A stretch of 64,000 bases of DNA from Candidatus Zixiibacteriota bacterium (GCA_020351995.1 CP070674.1:895686-959685), one strand, 5' to 3'; positions 16,592 through 26,557 are shown, numbered from the stretch's first letter. Numbers and translations are program-made. The notes: generated from the sequence alone by a model not told the origin.

Positions 16592-18051
16592 CCTTCAAAG
16601 ACCTGCTCTTAATCTCGTCGGGGAATCTTTGGCGCATGAAACTGCGTACTTTCCTTACCGTTTCAGGAGTCGTCATTGCTATAGCTGCCTTTGTGGCTAT
16701 GTTGTCGTTCGGAGCGGGTAATCAGCGGCTCATCACCGAGCAGTTCAACGAGCTGGGTTTGTTCTCGACCATGTATGTTTATCCCCCCGATAAGGAAGAG
16801 CCCAATGATTCCTTACCTGAGCCGGTGCTTGACCAGCAGGCCGTCGAAACACTCGCCGGTATTCCAGGCGTAAACCTGGCCTATCCTCTGCAGGCCTTTT
16901 CTGTAACCGTGGTTGCGCTCGACACCCAAATTGTCACCAAGGCTCAGGCTCTTCCCGGCGCGGCCGTTCAGACCAAGATATTCTCTCAATTAGTAGCTGG
17001 ATCACCCTACAGTAGTGACAGTGCGGGTGAAGCGATGGTTACTGAAAATGTCCTTGAGGCCCTGGGCATCAAGCAGGCTGATTCGGCAATCGGAATGGAA
17101 ATAGTAGTCTCTGTTCAGGCGGCCAGTATCGACAGTGGTTTGACCAGGGTTATTCAGAGCGTAGGTGAGCGCATCGGAGAAAGAGTCAAAGACTTTCGAA
17201 GTGACTCTTACCAAAGGGCGGAATACTGGCAGCAGGCGGCGCGTGAGGAGTTAAACGGGGCTATGATGCGTTTCTTTGACGGATTCATGAATGCCCGTGC
17301 CACAATTTCGGATACGCTTACCATAGTCGGTGTTCTTAAAGGCGCCAAACGGGGACGGCTTGGCATTGACGGAGTTATTATTCCCATCCAAACGGCATTT
17401 CGTTTTAAATCAGGTGGTTTCACGGGCGATGTGGTAGACTTGGCCAGCGCCGCGAGCCAGGGAAAGTTGTTTCTGGCCTCCGGTGATACATCGACCCAGA
17501 GTTATTCCAGGGTTACCCTGGACCTCGATCCCAAAGTTCTTTATCAACCGATCCGCGATTCGGTCCAGGCGTTGGGCTTCAGGACTTTCAGCTTTGCAGA
17601 GCAGTATGACCAGATCCAGCGAGCCTTCTTTTACTTTGACCTCGCCCTCGGGCTGGTCGGTTTGATTGCCCTAATCACGGCCTCGCTGGGGATTGTTAAT
17701 ACGATGGTTATGTCAATTGTGGAGCGAACCAGGGAAATCGGTGTGATGAAATCGCTTGGTGCCGATGAGAGCGAGATTCGGCGTTTGTTCCTGGTTGAAT
17801 CGGGGGCCATAGGTGGAATTGGTGCTGCCATGGGTATATTGTTCGGGTGGTTGATCACTCGGATAGCTTCGCTGATCGCCAAAACCATTATGGAAAACCA
17901 AGGGGTCGATGCCGTGGAGTTGTTCGCCTTGCCGCTCTGGCTGGTGCTAATAGCGTTTACTTTCGGACTGCTGGTCAGTCTCGCCGCCGGATTCTACCCG
18001 GCGTCGCGCGCCGCCCGAATCGATCCTGTGGAAGCGCTGCGTAACGAATAA
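16588..18051 (+). CDS. ABC transporter permease, MacB/FtsX family
   Basis: A 487-residue membrane protein. It has one N-terminal transmembrane segment (about residues 20-42), a large periplasmic MacB_PCD-like domain (about 45-340), and three C-terminal transmembrane segments with the FtsX signature (VERTREIGVMKSLGA, then YPASRAARIDPVEALR). It pairs with the ATPase encoded immediately upstream. Such pairs export lipoproteins, peptides or macrolides, or relay signals; no membrane-fusion protein or TolC gene is nearby. The substrate is unknown. Confidence 0.92.
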   Translation: MTFKDLLLISSGNLWRMKLRTFLTVSGVVIAIAAFVAMLSFGAGNQRLITEQFNELGLFSTMYVYPPDKEEPNDSLPEPVLDQQAVETLAGIPGVNLAYPLQAFSVTVVALDTQIVTKAQALPGAAVQTKIFSQLVAGSPYSSDSAGEAMVTENVLEALGIKQADSAIGMEIVVSVQAASIDSGLTRVIQSVGERIGERVKDFRSDSYQRAEYWQQAAREELNGAMMRFFDGFMNARATISDTLTIVGVLKGAKRGRLGIDGVIIPIQTAFRFKSGGFTGDVVDLASAASQGKLFLASGDTSTQSYSRVTLDLDPKVLYQPIRDSVQALGFRTFSFAEQYDQIQRAFFYFDLALGLVGLIALITASLGIVNTMVMSIVERTREIGVMKSLGADESEIRRLFLVESGAIGGIGAAMGILFGWLITRIASLIAKTIMENQGVDAVELFALPLWLVLIAFTFGLLVSLAAGFYPASRAARIDPVEALRNE

Positions 18052-18087
18052 GCCCATTCGAAGGTTCACACGCACATAGATGCATTC

Positions 18088-18120
18088 AAAAAGGCCCCGC
18101 CGGGGGCCCTGCTAGCTTTC
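18088..18120. terminator. Hairpin between convergent genes
   Basis: GGCCCC-GCCG-GGGGCC (18093-18108) preceded by an A run and followed by CTGCTAGCTTTCT. It lies between the ABC permease and the convergent ferritin-like gene and may stop both transcripts. Confidence 0.5.
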
Positions 18121-18134
18121 TCTATTGTATCTTA

Positions 18135-18620
18135 TCAGCCCAGAGAAGCTTTCATCTCCGAGATCATTCTCATGTGTCCCTCCTCGAATTTCGTAAGCTG
18201 CTCGAACATCTTGCGGCCTTCCTCGGAGTCAACCATGTTTTTGGCCGAGGCGAAAAGGTCGCGCGCATCTTCCTCAAGACGGTAAGCGATATCTAGTATC
18301 TTGGACATAGAGTCAGCCTCGCCAACCTTGTCAATCAAATCCCGATGCTCGTGGCTCATTTCCTCGGTTATCTCAGGCAAGCCCTCCTGTTTGAGAATGT
18401 CGGCAGTGCTAATCCACTTCTCGCTGCGGATCAGTGAGTCGTACTGCCTTTCGAGCACCCGGAAATGTTCTTTTTCTTCAAGGGCAAGTTTTTCAAGGAT
18501 GTTTCTGTGTTTGTCGGCCACGGTTTTCTTGGCTGCCTCCAGGTAGAATACATAGCTGGCGACCTCAGATTGGATTCCTGCGGTCAAGGCTGCCAAAGTA
18601 TCGGGGTGAACGGGTGACAT
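18135..18620 (-). CDS. Ferritin-like/rubrerythrin-type di-iron protein
   Basis: A 161-residue four-helix-bundle protein. The iron ligands of the rubrerythrin group are visible: Glu in GIQSEVASYVFYLEAA, the ExxH in EEKEHFRVLE, Glu in RLEEDARDLF, and the second ExxH in FEEGHMRMI. There is no C-terminal rubredoxin domain. Proteins of this kind remove peroxide or store iron. It is the only minus-strand gene within the long plus-strand run 15.9-35.2 kb. Confidence 0.85.
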   Translation of the reverse strand: MSPVHPDTLAALTAGIQSEVASYVFYLEAAKKTVADKHRNILEKLALEEKEHFRVLERQYDSLIRSEKWISTADILKQEGLPEITEEMSHEHRDLIDKVGEADSMSKILDIAYRLEEDARDLFASAKNMVDSEEGRKMFEQLTKFEEGHMRMISEMKASLG

Positions 18621-18816
18621 GGCGGATTCCTTTGCTTTGATTGTTCGTCTTACTGAACTGTCGTAAAGGTACGAAACTGACCCGCATTGTCAAGCGTCAC
18701 ACGACGAGTTCGAGCCCCTCAGGCAAAGGGGCATAACAATACCCCTTAAGGCGGCTTCGGAATTGCCGATAACATGTATACACAGCATCAATCAGAGTAA
18801 AAATTCCGAGGACGAC

Positions 18817-19977
18817 ATGGGTATTTTCGATCTCTTTAGCTCCATAGCTGATAATTTCGCCAATCGTTATCTTGAGATGATTCAGAACTCGGCCATCAGG
18901 CGCCTGGCCTTGAAATACGACGACGCACCTCGGCAGGATTGCCCCGCCACCACAGAAAACGCTGACACCTACGAACCCTCCTCCGAAACCACAACTCAAG
19001 CCACGATGTTGGAGGATAGCTCCGATCCAGCCGTCACCGATACCACTGAACCGGCGATCGGGGGCAGCGATAAGGTTATCGTCAGTGATCCCCAACCCGA
19101 AATAACTGAAGAGATGCCCTTGCAGCCGTACCGGTTCCGGCACCACACCCACTTCAATTACGAGGTAAGGTTGCAGTTTCAACTTCAGGCGATTGCCAGC
19201 CTGGCTCAGCAGATTGCTGACGGCGAAACGGTTTCGCAGGAGGAGCTTATAGCGGCTGGGTTCGGTCTGCAGGCCGCCATGAATTTCAGTGGCAAGCAAA
19301 CAGTAGAGGCGGGCGAAGGTAACGCGCTCGGTGACGGGCATGGTCGAAACGCCAGCCTGGTCAAGGCCCGTCAAGCCCGGGTCGTCGCCGCCCAGAGTCG
19401 CAACTTCGCGCTCGAATCGTTTTCCCGGGAATCCCTTCGAATCAAGCGCTCCATGGATTTAAAGACAGGTGAAGCCTATCAGAGAGCCGTTAACCGTTTC
19501 TCGCTTCGCTATCGCATGGACACTCAGTTCAGTTTTGCGCTCCTCAATCGTTTCAACGTGCAGACGGAGCGCTTCACCGAGGCCGATCCAGCAAATGTAA
19601 CCGACTACGTTAACACCGCCGGAGGTGTCGCTGAAGACGGCACCAGCGACATGATGGCGGCTTTCTTCGACGCCGTGGACGCTTATCTCGATCAGGCCGA
19701 AGAGGCTCTTCTGGTGAAGGCTAACGAATTCCTCGACCTGGCTGCGGAGGAACTCGGTTACTCCCAAGACATGATAGCAGCCGCGCGCGGTCACGTGACA
19801 GGCACTATAAAATCATTCTTTGACCAGGTTGATGACGCTGTCGCCGGGCTGGAATCGTTTTTCCTGCCGCAACAGACGGAGTCTACGCAACCAGACGAAT
19901 ACATCGTAATGCCGACGGTGAGTGATCACTATGGTTCTCCGCCAAAGGATGAACCGGCCAATCTTGCGCTCGCGTGA
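18817..19977 (+). CDS. Hypothetical helical protein of unknown function
   Basis: A 386-residue protein with no signal peptide or membrane segment. The first 40 residues (MGIFDLFSSIADNFANRYLE) are helical. A Thr/Glu/Pro-rich linker (about 55-110) follows, and then a large alpha-helical region with VRLQFQLQAIASLAQQIADG, SRNFALESFSRESLRIKRSM and FSLRYRMDTQFSFALLNRFN. A repeat-like RFS/RFN pattern is visible in the last of these. The start is taken at 18817 because GAGG lies five bases upstream. I recognise no family. It is a single gene ended by a strong hairpin. Confidence 0.6.
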   Translation: MGIFDLFSSIADNFANRYLEMIQNSAIRRLALKYDDAPRQDCPATTENADTYEPSSETTTQATMLEDSSDPAVTDTTEPAIGGSDKVIVSDPQPEITEEMPLQPYRFRHHTHFNYEVRLQFQLQAIASLAQQIADGETVSQEELIAAGFGLQAAMNFSGKQTVEAGEGNALGDGHGRNASLVKARQARVVAAQSRNFALESFSRESLRIKRSMDLKTGEAYQRAVNRFSLRYRMDTQFSFALLNRFNVQTERFTEADPANVTDYVNTAGGVAEDGTSDMMAAFFDAVDAYLDQAEEALLVKANEFLDLAAEELGYSQDMIAAARGHVTGTIKSFFDQVDDAVAGLESFFLPQQTESTQPDEYIVMPTVSDHYGSPPKDEPANLALA

Positions 19978-20015
19978 TTTGTCAGGAACGCTTGTCCTCT
20001 ATGGATTTCGATGGT

Positions 20016-20043
20016 CGCCGGCTTAGCTGTTGCTAAGCCGGCG
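20016..20043. terminator. Hairpin after the gene at 18817
   Basis: An 11-bp perfect stem, CGCCGGCTTAG/CTAAGCCGGCG, with a 6-nt loop. There is no clear T tract, so it could be a Rho-independent terminator of weak form or simply a 3' stabilising hairpin. Confidence 0.6.
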
Positions 20044-20095
20044 CCAACATTTTCCTTGCCAAAATCGGCGCACGCGTGGTTTATTTTACTCGACG

Positions 20096-20782
20096 GTGAA
20101 AGATAACATATCCAAAAATCTGGTGGACCTTCACGGCCGCATAGCCGAGGCATGCGAGAAATACAACCGGGACACAGACGACATCACTATCGTGGCTGTC
20201 ACCAAAACGCATTCCCCGGCTATCATCAAGACAGCCGTAGCCGTTGGCCTCCACAATATCGGCGAAAGCAAAATCCAAGAGGCCGAACCCAAAATTCTCG
20301 AGGTCGGTCCGATCGCGCGGTTCCACCTGGTGGGTCACCTGCAGACCAACAAAGTCAAGAAAGCCGTGCAGCTGTTTGACATGATTCAATCGGTCGATTC
20401 CTTGAAACTGGCTGAAGAAATCAGTCGGCGGGCCGGCGAAATTGATCGCACGATCGAATGTTTGATTGAAGTCAACTGCTCGGGAGAGAGCCAGAAGTAT
20501 GGAATATCTCCAGACCAGTGTCTCGACCTTGTTCGGCAAACGAACGCACTGAACAATATCAATCTCGTGGGATTGATGACGATCGGGCCGTTTGTCGATA
20601 ACGAGCAGGTGATCCGCGACGCATTCAGCCAATGCCGGAGGCTCTTCAGGCAGGCTCAGGATGTCGTCGGTGACCAGTTCGATACTCTTTCGATGGGTAT
20701 GACCCACGATTTCCCAATTGCCATAGCCGAGGGGGCAACTATGCTACGTATTGGCACAGCCCTGTTTGGCGCCCGGGATTAA
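20096..20782 (+). CDS. YggS-family PLP homeostasis protein
   Basis: A 228-residue single-domain alanine-racemase-like barrel that binds PLP and helps balance vitamin B6 pools. The PLP Lys is in VAVTKTHS (about residue 36). Other family marks are NIGESKIQEAEPK, FHLVGHLQTNKVKKA, EVNCSGESQKYG and SMGMTHDFPIAIAEG. The GTG at 20096 gives the usual N-terminal length; longer starts read through the preceding terminator hairpin. In many bacteria yggS lies near cell-division genes, and here a divIVA gene follows 223 bp downstream. Confidence 0.93.
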   Translation: MKDNISKNLVDLHGRIAEACEKYNRDTDDITIVAVTKTHSPAIIKTAVAVGLHNIGESKIQEAEPKILEVGPIARFHLVGHLQTNKVKKAVQLFDMIQSVDSLKLAEEISRRAGEIDRTIECLIEVNCSGESQKYGISPDQCLDLVRQTNALNNINLVGLMTIGPFVDNEQVIRDAFSQCRRLFRQAQDVVGDQFDTLSMGMTHDFPIAIAEGATMLRIGTALFGARD

Positions 20783-21005
20783 GGGGAGAAGCCCCCGAAA
20801 TCGGCGATCCTAAGCCAAAGAAATTCTTTCGTTTTCATTTGGTGAAAACAAAAGGCCTGCAGCCCACTCAATATTTTACCGAAAATTACGATAATAAAGT
20901 AGAGGCAGCGTTTTGGGAAACTGCTCGATTTTCGAACAGCTAGCCCAACCGTCCGCCGATAGACGAATTTGAAAATAGAAACCTGAATGATAAGCGAGTT
21001 GGCTT

Positions 21006-22127
21006 ATGGATTTGTCCCCAAATGATATTCGGAACTATGAATTCCCCAACCAGATGCGCGGCTATGACAAGGAAGAAGTAGACAACCTGCTCGAGCAGGT
21101 AGCCGTAGCGCTTGAGGAAGCCCGGCAAGAGAATCTCAAGTTGAGTATGGAACGCGATTCCCTGAAAACTCAGCTTGCCGGCCTGAAGGAGTTCGAGGAC
21201 ACCATCAAGAACGCGGCTATCGACGCCCGGCGGAACGCAGACGCCACCATCACCAACGCCAAGAAAGAAGCCGCGGAGATTATCGCCAAAGTCAAACAGC
21301 AAACCGAGGAGCTGTCCAATACCTACAATGCGAAGAAAGCTGAGATTGAAAAACAGATGGCCGAACTGGAGCAGGTGAAAAGATCGTATATCTCAAAACT
21401 CCGCACTCTGATAAACTCCCATCTGGACATGGTTGACGAGGTCGCCACCGCCGATGTGAAAAAAGAGATTCACGGCGAGTCCGAGGATGGGCCGACTGAA
21501 CAGCCCGAGCCGAAACCCGGTTTCGAGTCTGACAACGGAGGGATTGAGGTCACCGAATCCGAAGATATGACCCGCAAGAAGCTGGAAACCCTGGCTGACC
21601 GGCCGTCGAATAAAGAGGATGACGCGGAAGAATCCGACACCGACGACGAAAAGGCCGAAGCAAAAGAAAAGCTGGCCGAAAAAGCGAAAGCTCCTAAGCC
21701 CATCGACCCAGAACTGGCGGCCGCTCTTGAACAGTACAAGTCTCAAGCCGAGAAGAAAGTCGAGGATCTCAATCCCGAAGATTTCGGCCCGGCGCCGCCT
21801 CAGGGAACCATTGTCGAAACGGACAAACGTGCCGAAGACATTCCGCCGGGGTTTATCGCTAAGGTCGCTGATACGGATAACAAGGCGCAGAAGCCGCAGG
21901 ACGCGCCCGAATCTGAGAACGAGAACGGCGAAAACGGGGATGACGCTGATTCGGGGGTCGCTCTCGACGCTCAGGATCGCCCAACCGAGCACAATGCCAT
22001 TGATATGGATCAGCCCTCAGCGGAAGACAAGGCCAAAGCCAAGGTTTCACCCGATGAACTGGCGAAAGCCCTCGATGGCGTGGTGAGTAAGTTCGAGGAA
22101 GAGTTGGACAAAGCCGAGAAGAATTAA
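21006..22127 (+). CDS. divIVA: DivIVA-domain protein
   Basis: A 373-residue cytoplasmic coiled-coil protein. The N-terminal DivIVA domain (residues 1-60) begins MDLSPNDIRNYEFPNQMRGY and continues DKEEVDNLLEQVA; this part senses curved membrane. A coiled coil runs to about residue 140. The C-terminal 230 residues are very acidic, rich in Glu, Asp, Lys and Pro, and probably disordered. DivIVA proteins mark poles and division sites. The long acidic tail is unusual, since classical DivIVA is about 165 residues. Confidence 0.88.
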   Translation: MDLSPNDIRNYEFPNQMRGYDKEEVDNLLEQVAVALEEARQENLKLSMERDSLKTQLAGLKEFEDTIKNAAIDARRNADATITNAKKEAAEIIAKVKQQTEELSNTYNAKKAEIEKQMAELEQVKRSYISKLRTLINSHLDMVDEVATADVKKEIHGESEDGPTEQPEPKPGFESDNGGIEVTESEDMTRKKLETLADRPSNKEDDAEESDTDDEKAEAKEKLAEKAKAPKPIDPELAAALEQYKSQAEKKVEDLNPEDFGPAPPQGTIVETDKRAEDIPPGFIAKVADTDNKAQKPQDAPESENENGENGDDADSGVALDAQDRPTEHNAIDMDQPSAEDKAKAKVSPDELAKALDGVVSKFEEELDKAEKN

Positions 22128-22150
22128 GTATATTCCCACCGATGAATAGA

Positions 22151-22190
22151 AGACCGGCCAACCAATCCCCTCTCGGCCGGTCTTTTTTTT
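22151..22190 (+). terminator. Intrinsic terminator of divIVA
   Basis: AGACCGGCC/GGCCGGTCT stem (22151-22159 and 22174-22182) followed by a run of eight T. This is a textbook Rho-independent terminator. Confidence 0.95.
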
Positions 22191-22319
22191 GCCCCAAATA
22201 ATATTCCTTCGCAATAGCGGCATTCTATCTGCCACAACGCGCTTCTTGCACTTTCGCCTGTCGCAGCGATAAGCTATATTGGCGGAAATAACCAACCTAT
22301 GGCTCAGAAGGGAAAGGAC

Positions 22320-23150
22320 ATGCGCTCCATAAACGAACTCCACGAACAATTGGATGAGGCCGTAAGCTATATTAAAGAGCAAATAAGCTTCAAGCCGCAG
22401 ATCGGGATCATTCTTGGCACCGGTTTAGGTTCACTGGTGGATGGAATCGAAATGCTCGGGTCGGTCGATTACGACAAAATACCCCATTTCCCGGTGTCAA
22501 CCGTGGAATCGCACGCCGGAAGGCTCTTGTTCGGCAATCTCAAAGGTAAGCCAGTCATATGTATGCAGGGAAGGTTCCATTATTACGAAGGCTATACCTT
22601 CCAACAGATAGCTTTTCCCATTAGGGTGTTGAGGCGCCTCGGCATTGAGTCGTTGATCGTCTCCAATGCCGCCGGGGGCATGAATCCGAATTTCAAGCCC
22701 GGCGATATTATGCTGATAAAGGACCACATCAATTTCTTTCCCGGTAATCCGCTCATAGGCCCCAATGACGATAGCATGGGTGACCGCTTTCCGGACATGT
22801 ATGACCTGTACTATTGCGGTTATCAACAACTGGCCAAAGATGTCGCCCTGGCTCAAGGACTCCACCTGCAGGTCGGCGTATACGTAGGGCTGACCGGGCC
22901 GTGCCTGGAAACGGCCGCGGAATACCGTATGTTGCGCGGGTTCGGCGCCGACGCCGTAGGTATGTCAACCGTGCCGGAAGTAATCGCGGCCCATCACCAG
23001 CGAATCAAGATCCTCGCTTTTTCGATTATCACCGATATGGGGCTGGCTGATAACATGCATCCTTGCTCACTCGACGATGTAATCGGGGCCGCCTCCGCAA
23101 CCGAACCTAAGCTTCGCGCCCTGATTGCGGGGTGTGTGGAGAAGATGTAG
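22320..23150 (+). CDS. punA: Purine-nucleoside phosphorylase (trimeric, class II)
   Basis: A 276-residue cytosolic enzyme that splits purine nucleosides with phosphate. Family motifs are IILGTGLGSLVDGIE, the phosphate-site His in VESHAGRLLFG, GRFHYYEGYT, SNAAGGMNPNFKPGD and GPCLETAAEYRML. The Met-Ser-Thr-Val-Pro-E motif (GMSTVPEVIAAHH) follows near the substrate Asn/Glu site. The ATG at 22320 has an AAGGGAAAGG upstream; another ATG at 22299 would add seven residues and cannot be excluded. Confidence 0.94.
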   Translation: MRSINELHEQLDEAVSYIKEQISFKPQIGIILGTGLGSLVDGIEMLGSVDYDKIPHFPVSTVESHAGRLLFGNLKGKPVICMQGRFHYYEGYTFQQIAFPIRVLRRLGIESLIVSNAAGGMNPNFKPGDIMLIKDHINFFPGNPLIGPNDDSMGDRFPDMYDLYYCGYQQLAKDVALAQGLHLQVGVYVGLTGPCLETAAEYRMLRGFGADAVGMSTVPEVIAAHHQRIKILAFSIITDMGLADNMHPCSLDDVIGAASATEPKLRALIAGCVEKM

Positions 23151-23254
23151 GGAATATCGACGAGAGGAGAAGCTGAACTTTTTCTCATCAGTATCGTACA
23201 GAGTCAAATAACACATAATAGGATTTTTCCAAACAACACCACCCACAAAACAGT

Positions 23255-24511
23255 ATGAATAAAGTAAAAAAAATACCGTTTACCGATATCGAGAAATTCA
23301 TCGATATCCTGGCCGATGCCTATCCGGGTATCGGGATTACCACCCCCGAAGATAAAAAGCGCGTCAAGGAGCGCTTTCGTAAGCGCAGCAAGGACAAGCG
23401 CATGTCCTGGTGGGGAGTGTATCGCGGCAGTGAGCTGCTGGGCGGCGCCATCTTCTACGACTTCACCATGAACTTCTTCGGCAACAAAGTACTGGCCGGG
23501 GGTCTCGGTACGGTCTGCGTAAGTCTTGTTCACAAGAAGGAACACGTCGCGCGGGACCTGATGCGATTCTATTTGCGGCACTACCGCAAACGCGAGGCCA
23601 CGTTCAGTGTCCTGTGGCCCTTCCGACCCGATTTCTACAAGCAGATGGGCTGCGGATTGGGCTCCACCAACCATGTCTATAAGGTAAAGCCGGCCGACCT
23701 TCCCCGCGGAAAAAGCAAGAAGAATGTACGTTTTCTCGGTAAGGCGGATATGAAGGCGCTCAACGACTGTTACAATCGCTACGTTGATCGTCACACCGGC
23801 ATGATCGAGGAAACACTGGTTAATCGTAAAATCCGATTCGACCTGTCCAAAGAGACCAAGTTTGTCGGGGTCGAGAAGAAGGGACGGATTGAAGGCTACA
23901 TGATCTTCAGCTTTGTCCGGGGCAACGCGGCGAATTTCGTCGACAACCACATCAAGGTGAGCGAAATGATCTACGAAACGCCCGAAGCCCTTTCCGAATT
24001 GATGACCTTCCTTCACACCCAGGCCGACCAGATAAACCGCATCATATTCCACACCGACGACCCCGATTTCTATCACTATGTGAAAGACCCGAGAAACGAT
24101 TCCGGCAACCTCGCCGAGCCGGTCTATCACGAAAGCCATGTTTCCGGCGTGGGCATAATGTTCAGAGTATTAAATACCCGGCAGATCTTCGGGATTCTCG
24201 AAAAACACAATTTTAATGGTCAGACCCTCAGGCTGAAATTGAATGTGAGGGACAGTTTCCTGCGTGAGAATAACTCGAGCCTGGTGATACATTTCGAAGA
24301 CGGTAGACCGTTCCTGAAGACGAAGAACGCGGCTGCAGATGTAACCCTTGAGCTGAACATCGCTGACTTTTCATCCTTAATCCTGGGAGCGGTCGGGCTC
24401 AGGTCGCTATTTCAATATGGTTTTGCCAGAATATCGAAGCCAGATTATCTAAATCGGCTTCATAGGCTTTTCGCTACGGAAGAAAAACCGATCTGCACCA
24501 CCTCGTTCTGA
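23255..24511 (+). CDS. Eis-like GNAT N-acetyltransferase
   Basis: A 418-residue protein with the two-domain GNAT plus C-terminal SCP2-like layout of the Eis family. The N-terminal acetyltransferase has GGAIFYDFTMNFFG and the acetyl-CoA binding loop near GLGTVCVSLVHKKEHVARDLM. A second GNAT-like region follows at about 150-290. The C-terminal segment (LRLKLNVRDSFLRENNSSL to ADFSSLILGAVGLRSLFQYG) is typical of the sterol-carrier-like domain. The family acetylates amines including aminoglycosides; the natural substrate here is unknown. Confidence 0.82.
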   Translation: MNKVKKIPFTDIEKFIDILADAYPGIGITTPEDKKRVKERFRKRSKDKRMSWWGVYRGSELLGGAIFYDFTMNFFGNKVLAGGLGTVCVSLVHKKEHVARDLMRFYLRHYRKREATFSVLWPFRPDFYKQMGCGLGSTNHVYKVKPADLPRGKSKKNVRFLGKADMKALNDCYNRYVDRHTGMIEETLVNRKIRFDLSKETKFVGVEKKGRIEGYMIFSFVRGNAANFVDNHIKVSEMIYETPEALSELMTFLHTQADQINRIIFHTDDPDFYHYVKDPRNDSGNLAEPVYHESHVSGVGIMFRVLNTRQIFGILEKHNFNGQTLRLKLNVRDSFLRENNSSLVIHFEDGRPFLKTKNAAADVTLELNIADFSSLILGAVGLRSLFQYGFARISKPDYLNRLHRLFATEEKPICTTSF

Positions 24512-24537
24512 CTGGTGCTGATACTTGGATTGAGAGC

Positions 24538-24569
24538 CAAGCGGCTGAGTCACCCGATTCAGCCGCTTG
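24538..24569 (+). terminator. Intrinsic terminator of the Eis-like gene
   Basis: An 11-bp perfect stem CAAGCGGCTGA/TCAGCCGCTTG with a 10-nt loop, followed by CGTTTATG. Confidence 0.75.
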
Positions 24570-24632
24570 CGTTTATGCCCGTTTATGGCTTTATTCCAGT
24601 CAATCGTACAGACCATATAGAAAGGTTACAAC

Positions 24633-26450
24633 ATGGCATCAGCCAAAAACAAAGTGAACGAAATCCCGCAACGAAAAGACATAGAAGACCGGTACAAATG
24701 GCGTCTGTCCGACATATACGAATCCGATGAAGCGTGGGAGGCCGACTTCAAAAAGGCTCAGGATATGGTCGGTGAGGTCAAGAATTTCGCAGGTAAATTG
24801 TTTTCCTCTCCTTCCTTGCTTTTTGAGTGTCTCGAGCTCCGAACAAATCTTTCGATGCTGGTTTCGCGCCTTTACCAGTACGCGAAACTGAATAGTGATA
24901 TCGATACCCGGGTGTCGAAGTATCAGGCCATGACCGAGCAGACTGCTATGTTTGCGGCCCAGGCCAACGCCGCCTTTTCTTTCATTGAACCGGAACTCCT
25001 TGGAATGAGCGACGAAGATTTGCTGAAAATGTCGAACCGCTTTGAAAAAACTGATATATACGACTTCTACTTCCGCGAGCTGATCCGCTCACGGCAGCAC
25101 ATTCGCTCGCAGGAAGTGGAAGAATTGCTTTCTCTTTCCCTGACAATGGCCAAGGGCCCGGACACGATTTATTCGTTACTGGATGATGCCGACCTGAAAT
25201 ACCCATCCATAAAAGATGAAGCCGGCAACGAGGTAAAGTTAACCAAGCAGCGATTTGCCAAGTTTATGGAATCCTCAGATTCCAGGGTTCGGCGCGACGT
25301 CAGCGACGCTTACCACTCAGCATATAAGGATCATATCAACACCCTTGGGGCGACTCTTTCGACCGAGGTTCACAAAAACGTGTTCTACGCACGTGCCCGC
25401 CGATACGAGAATTCGCTGCATAGCGCTCTCGACGGTGATAACATTCCAACCGCAGTGTACCACTCGCTGCTTGATACTACGGAGGCTAATCTGGACGGAC
25501 TTCACAAGTGGACCACCCTGCGCAAGAAAATACTCAAGCTCGATGAAATCGCCCCCTATGACATGCTCTGTCCGCTGTTTCCCGAAAGAGATTTCGAGGT
25601 CCCCTACGACGAAGCTGTCAGCGAGACTATCGAGGCACTGGCCCCATTGGGCCATGAATATCAGAATACGCTGACGAACGCCTTTTCTTCAAGATGGGTC
25701 GATGTATACGAAACTGAGGGCAAGACCAGCGGCGCCTTCAACTGGGGCAGCTATACGGTGCATCCCTATGTGCTGATGAATTACAATGATACTGTAGATA
25801 ACATGTTCACGCTCGCCCATGAGATGGGCCACGCCCTGCACAGCCATCTGGCCAGTTCTAACCAGCCGTTCGCCAAAGCGCACTATTCGCTGTTCGTGGC
25901 GGAGGTCGCCTCGACACTCAACGAGGGGCTCTTGCTTCAGTATCTACTTAAAAGGGCGAAAGACGTTACCGAGAAGCTCTATTTGCTCAACCGGCACATC
26001 GACAATACGCTGGGGACCTATTTCCACCAGGTCATGTACGCCCGATTTGAGCTGATGATTCACGAGCATGTCGAAAAAGGGCAGGCCCTCTCGCCCGATA
26101 TGCTCACCAGGCTGTGGGCCGAACTGACCGGGAAATACTACGGTCCGGCCCTAACAATGGATGAGCTTTCGGCCTACAAGTGGGCCCGCATTCCGCATTT
26201 CTACTCGGATTTTTATGTATATCAGTATTCTACCTCGTACGCCGCGTCTCAGGCTATCATGGAGAAATTCATCGCGGGTGAGGAAGGTATCGTGGACCGT
26301 TTTCTTGAGCTTTTGAAATCCGGAGGGAAAGATTATCCTATAGCTCTTCTTAAGGCTTGCGGCATAGACATGACCACCCCCGCGCCATTTGAGTCTACCC
26401 TAAAGCTATTTGCCCAACAGGTCGATGAGGTAGAAAAATTGGCGGGGTAG
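24633..26450 (+). CDS. pepF: Oligoendopeptidase F
   Basis: A 605-residue cytosolic M3-family zinc metallopeptidase. The zinc motif is HEMGHALHSH (about residue 396), followed by the downstream Glu ligand in FVAEVASTLNEGLL. The N-terminal helical domain carries LSMLVSRLYQYAKLNSDID, and the C-terminus has FYVYQYSTSYAASQA, both typical of PepF. It digests short peptides. The length matches the family. The ATG at 24633 follows AAAGG at good spacing. Confidence 0.96.
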   Translation: MASAKNKVNEIPQRKDIEDRYKWRLSDIYESDEAWEADFKKAQDMVGEVKNFAGKLFSSPSLLFECLELRTNLSMLVSRLYQYAKLNSDIDTRVSKYQAMTEQTAMFAAQANAAFSFIEPELLGMSDEDLLKMSNRFEKTDIYDFYFRELIRSRQHIRSQEVEELLSLSLTMAKGPDTIYSLLDDADLKYPSIKDEAGNEVKLTKQRFAKFMESSDSRVRRDVSDAYHSAYKDHINTLGATLSTEVHKNVFYARARRYENSLHSALDGDNIPTAVYHSLLDTTEANLDGLHKWTTLRKKILKLDEIAPYDMLCPLFPERDFEVPYDEAVSETIEALAPLGHEYQNTLTNAFSSRWVDVYETEGKTSGAFNWGSYTVHPYVLMNYNDTVDNMFTLAHEMGHALHSHLASSNQPFAKAHYSLFVAEVASTLNEGLLLQYLLKRAKDVTEKLYLLNRHIDNTLGTYFHQVMYARFELMIHEHVEKGQALSPDMLTRLWAELTGKYYGPALTMDELSAYKWARIPHFYSDFYVYQYSTSYAASQAIMEKFIAGEEGIVDRFLELLKSGGKDYPIALLKACGIDMTTPAPFESTLKLFAQQVDEVEKLAG

Positions 26451-26557
26451 GCTGTCTGACACGATACGATGGGCCGCCAGGACAACCACCCCTACAATTC
26501 CCTTTACAAAATAAGGCACACAGCCTAAATTGATGGGTTATTTCAGGAACCGTACAG

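Noticed and set aside
20030..20095. Longer start for the YggS gene.
   Set aside because: It would begin within the terminator hairpin of the previous gene and adds a non-conserved N-terminus.
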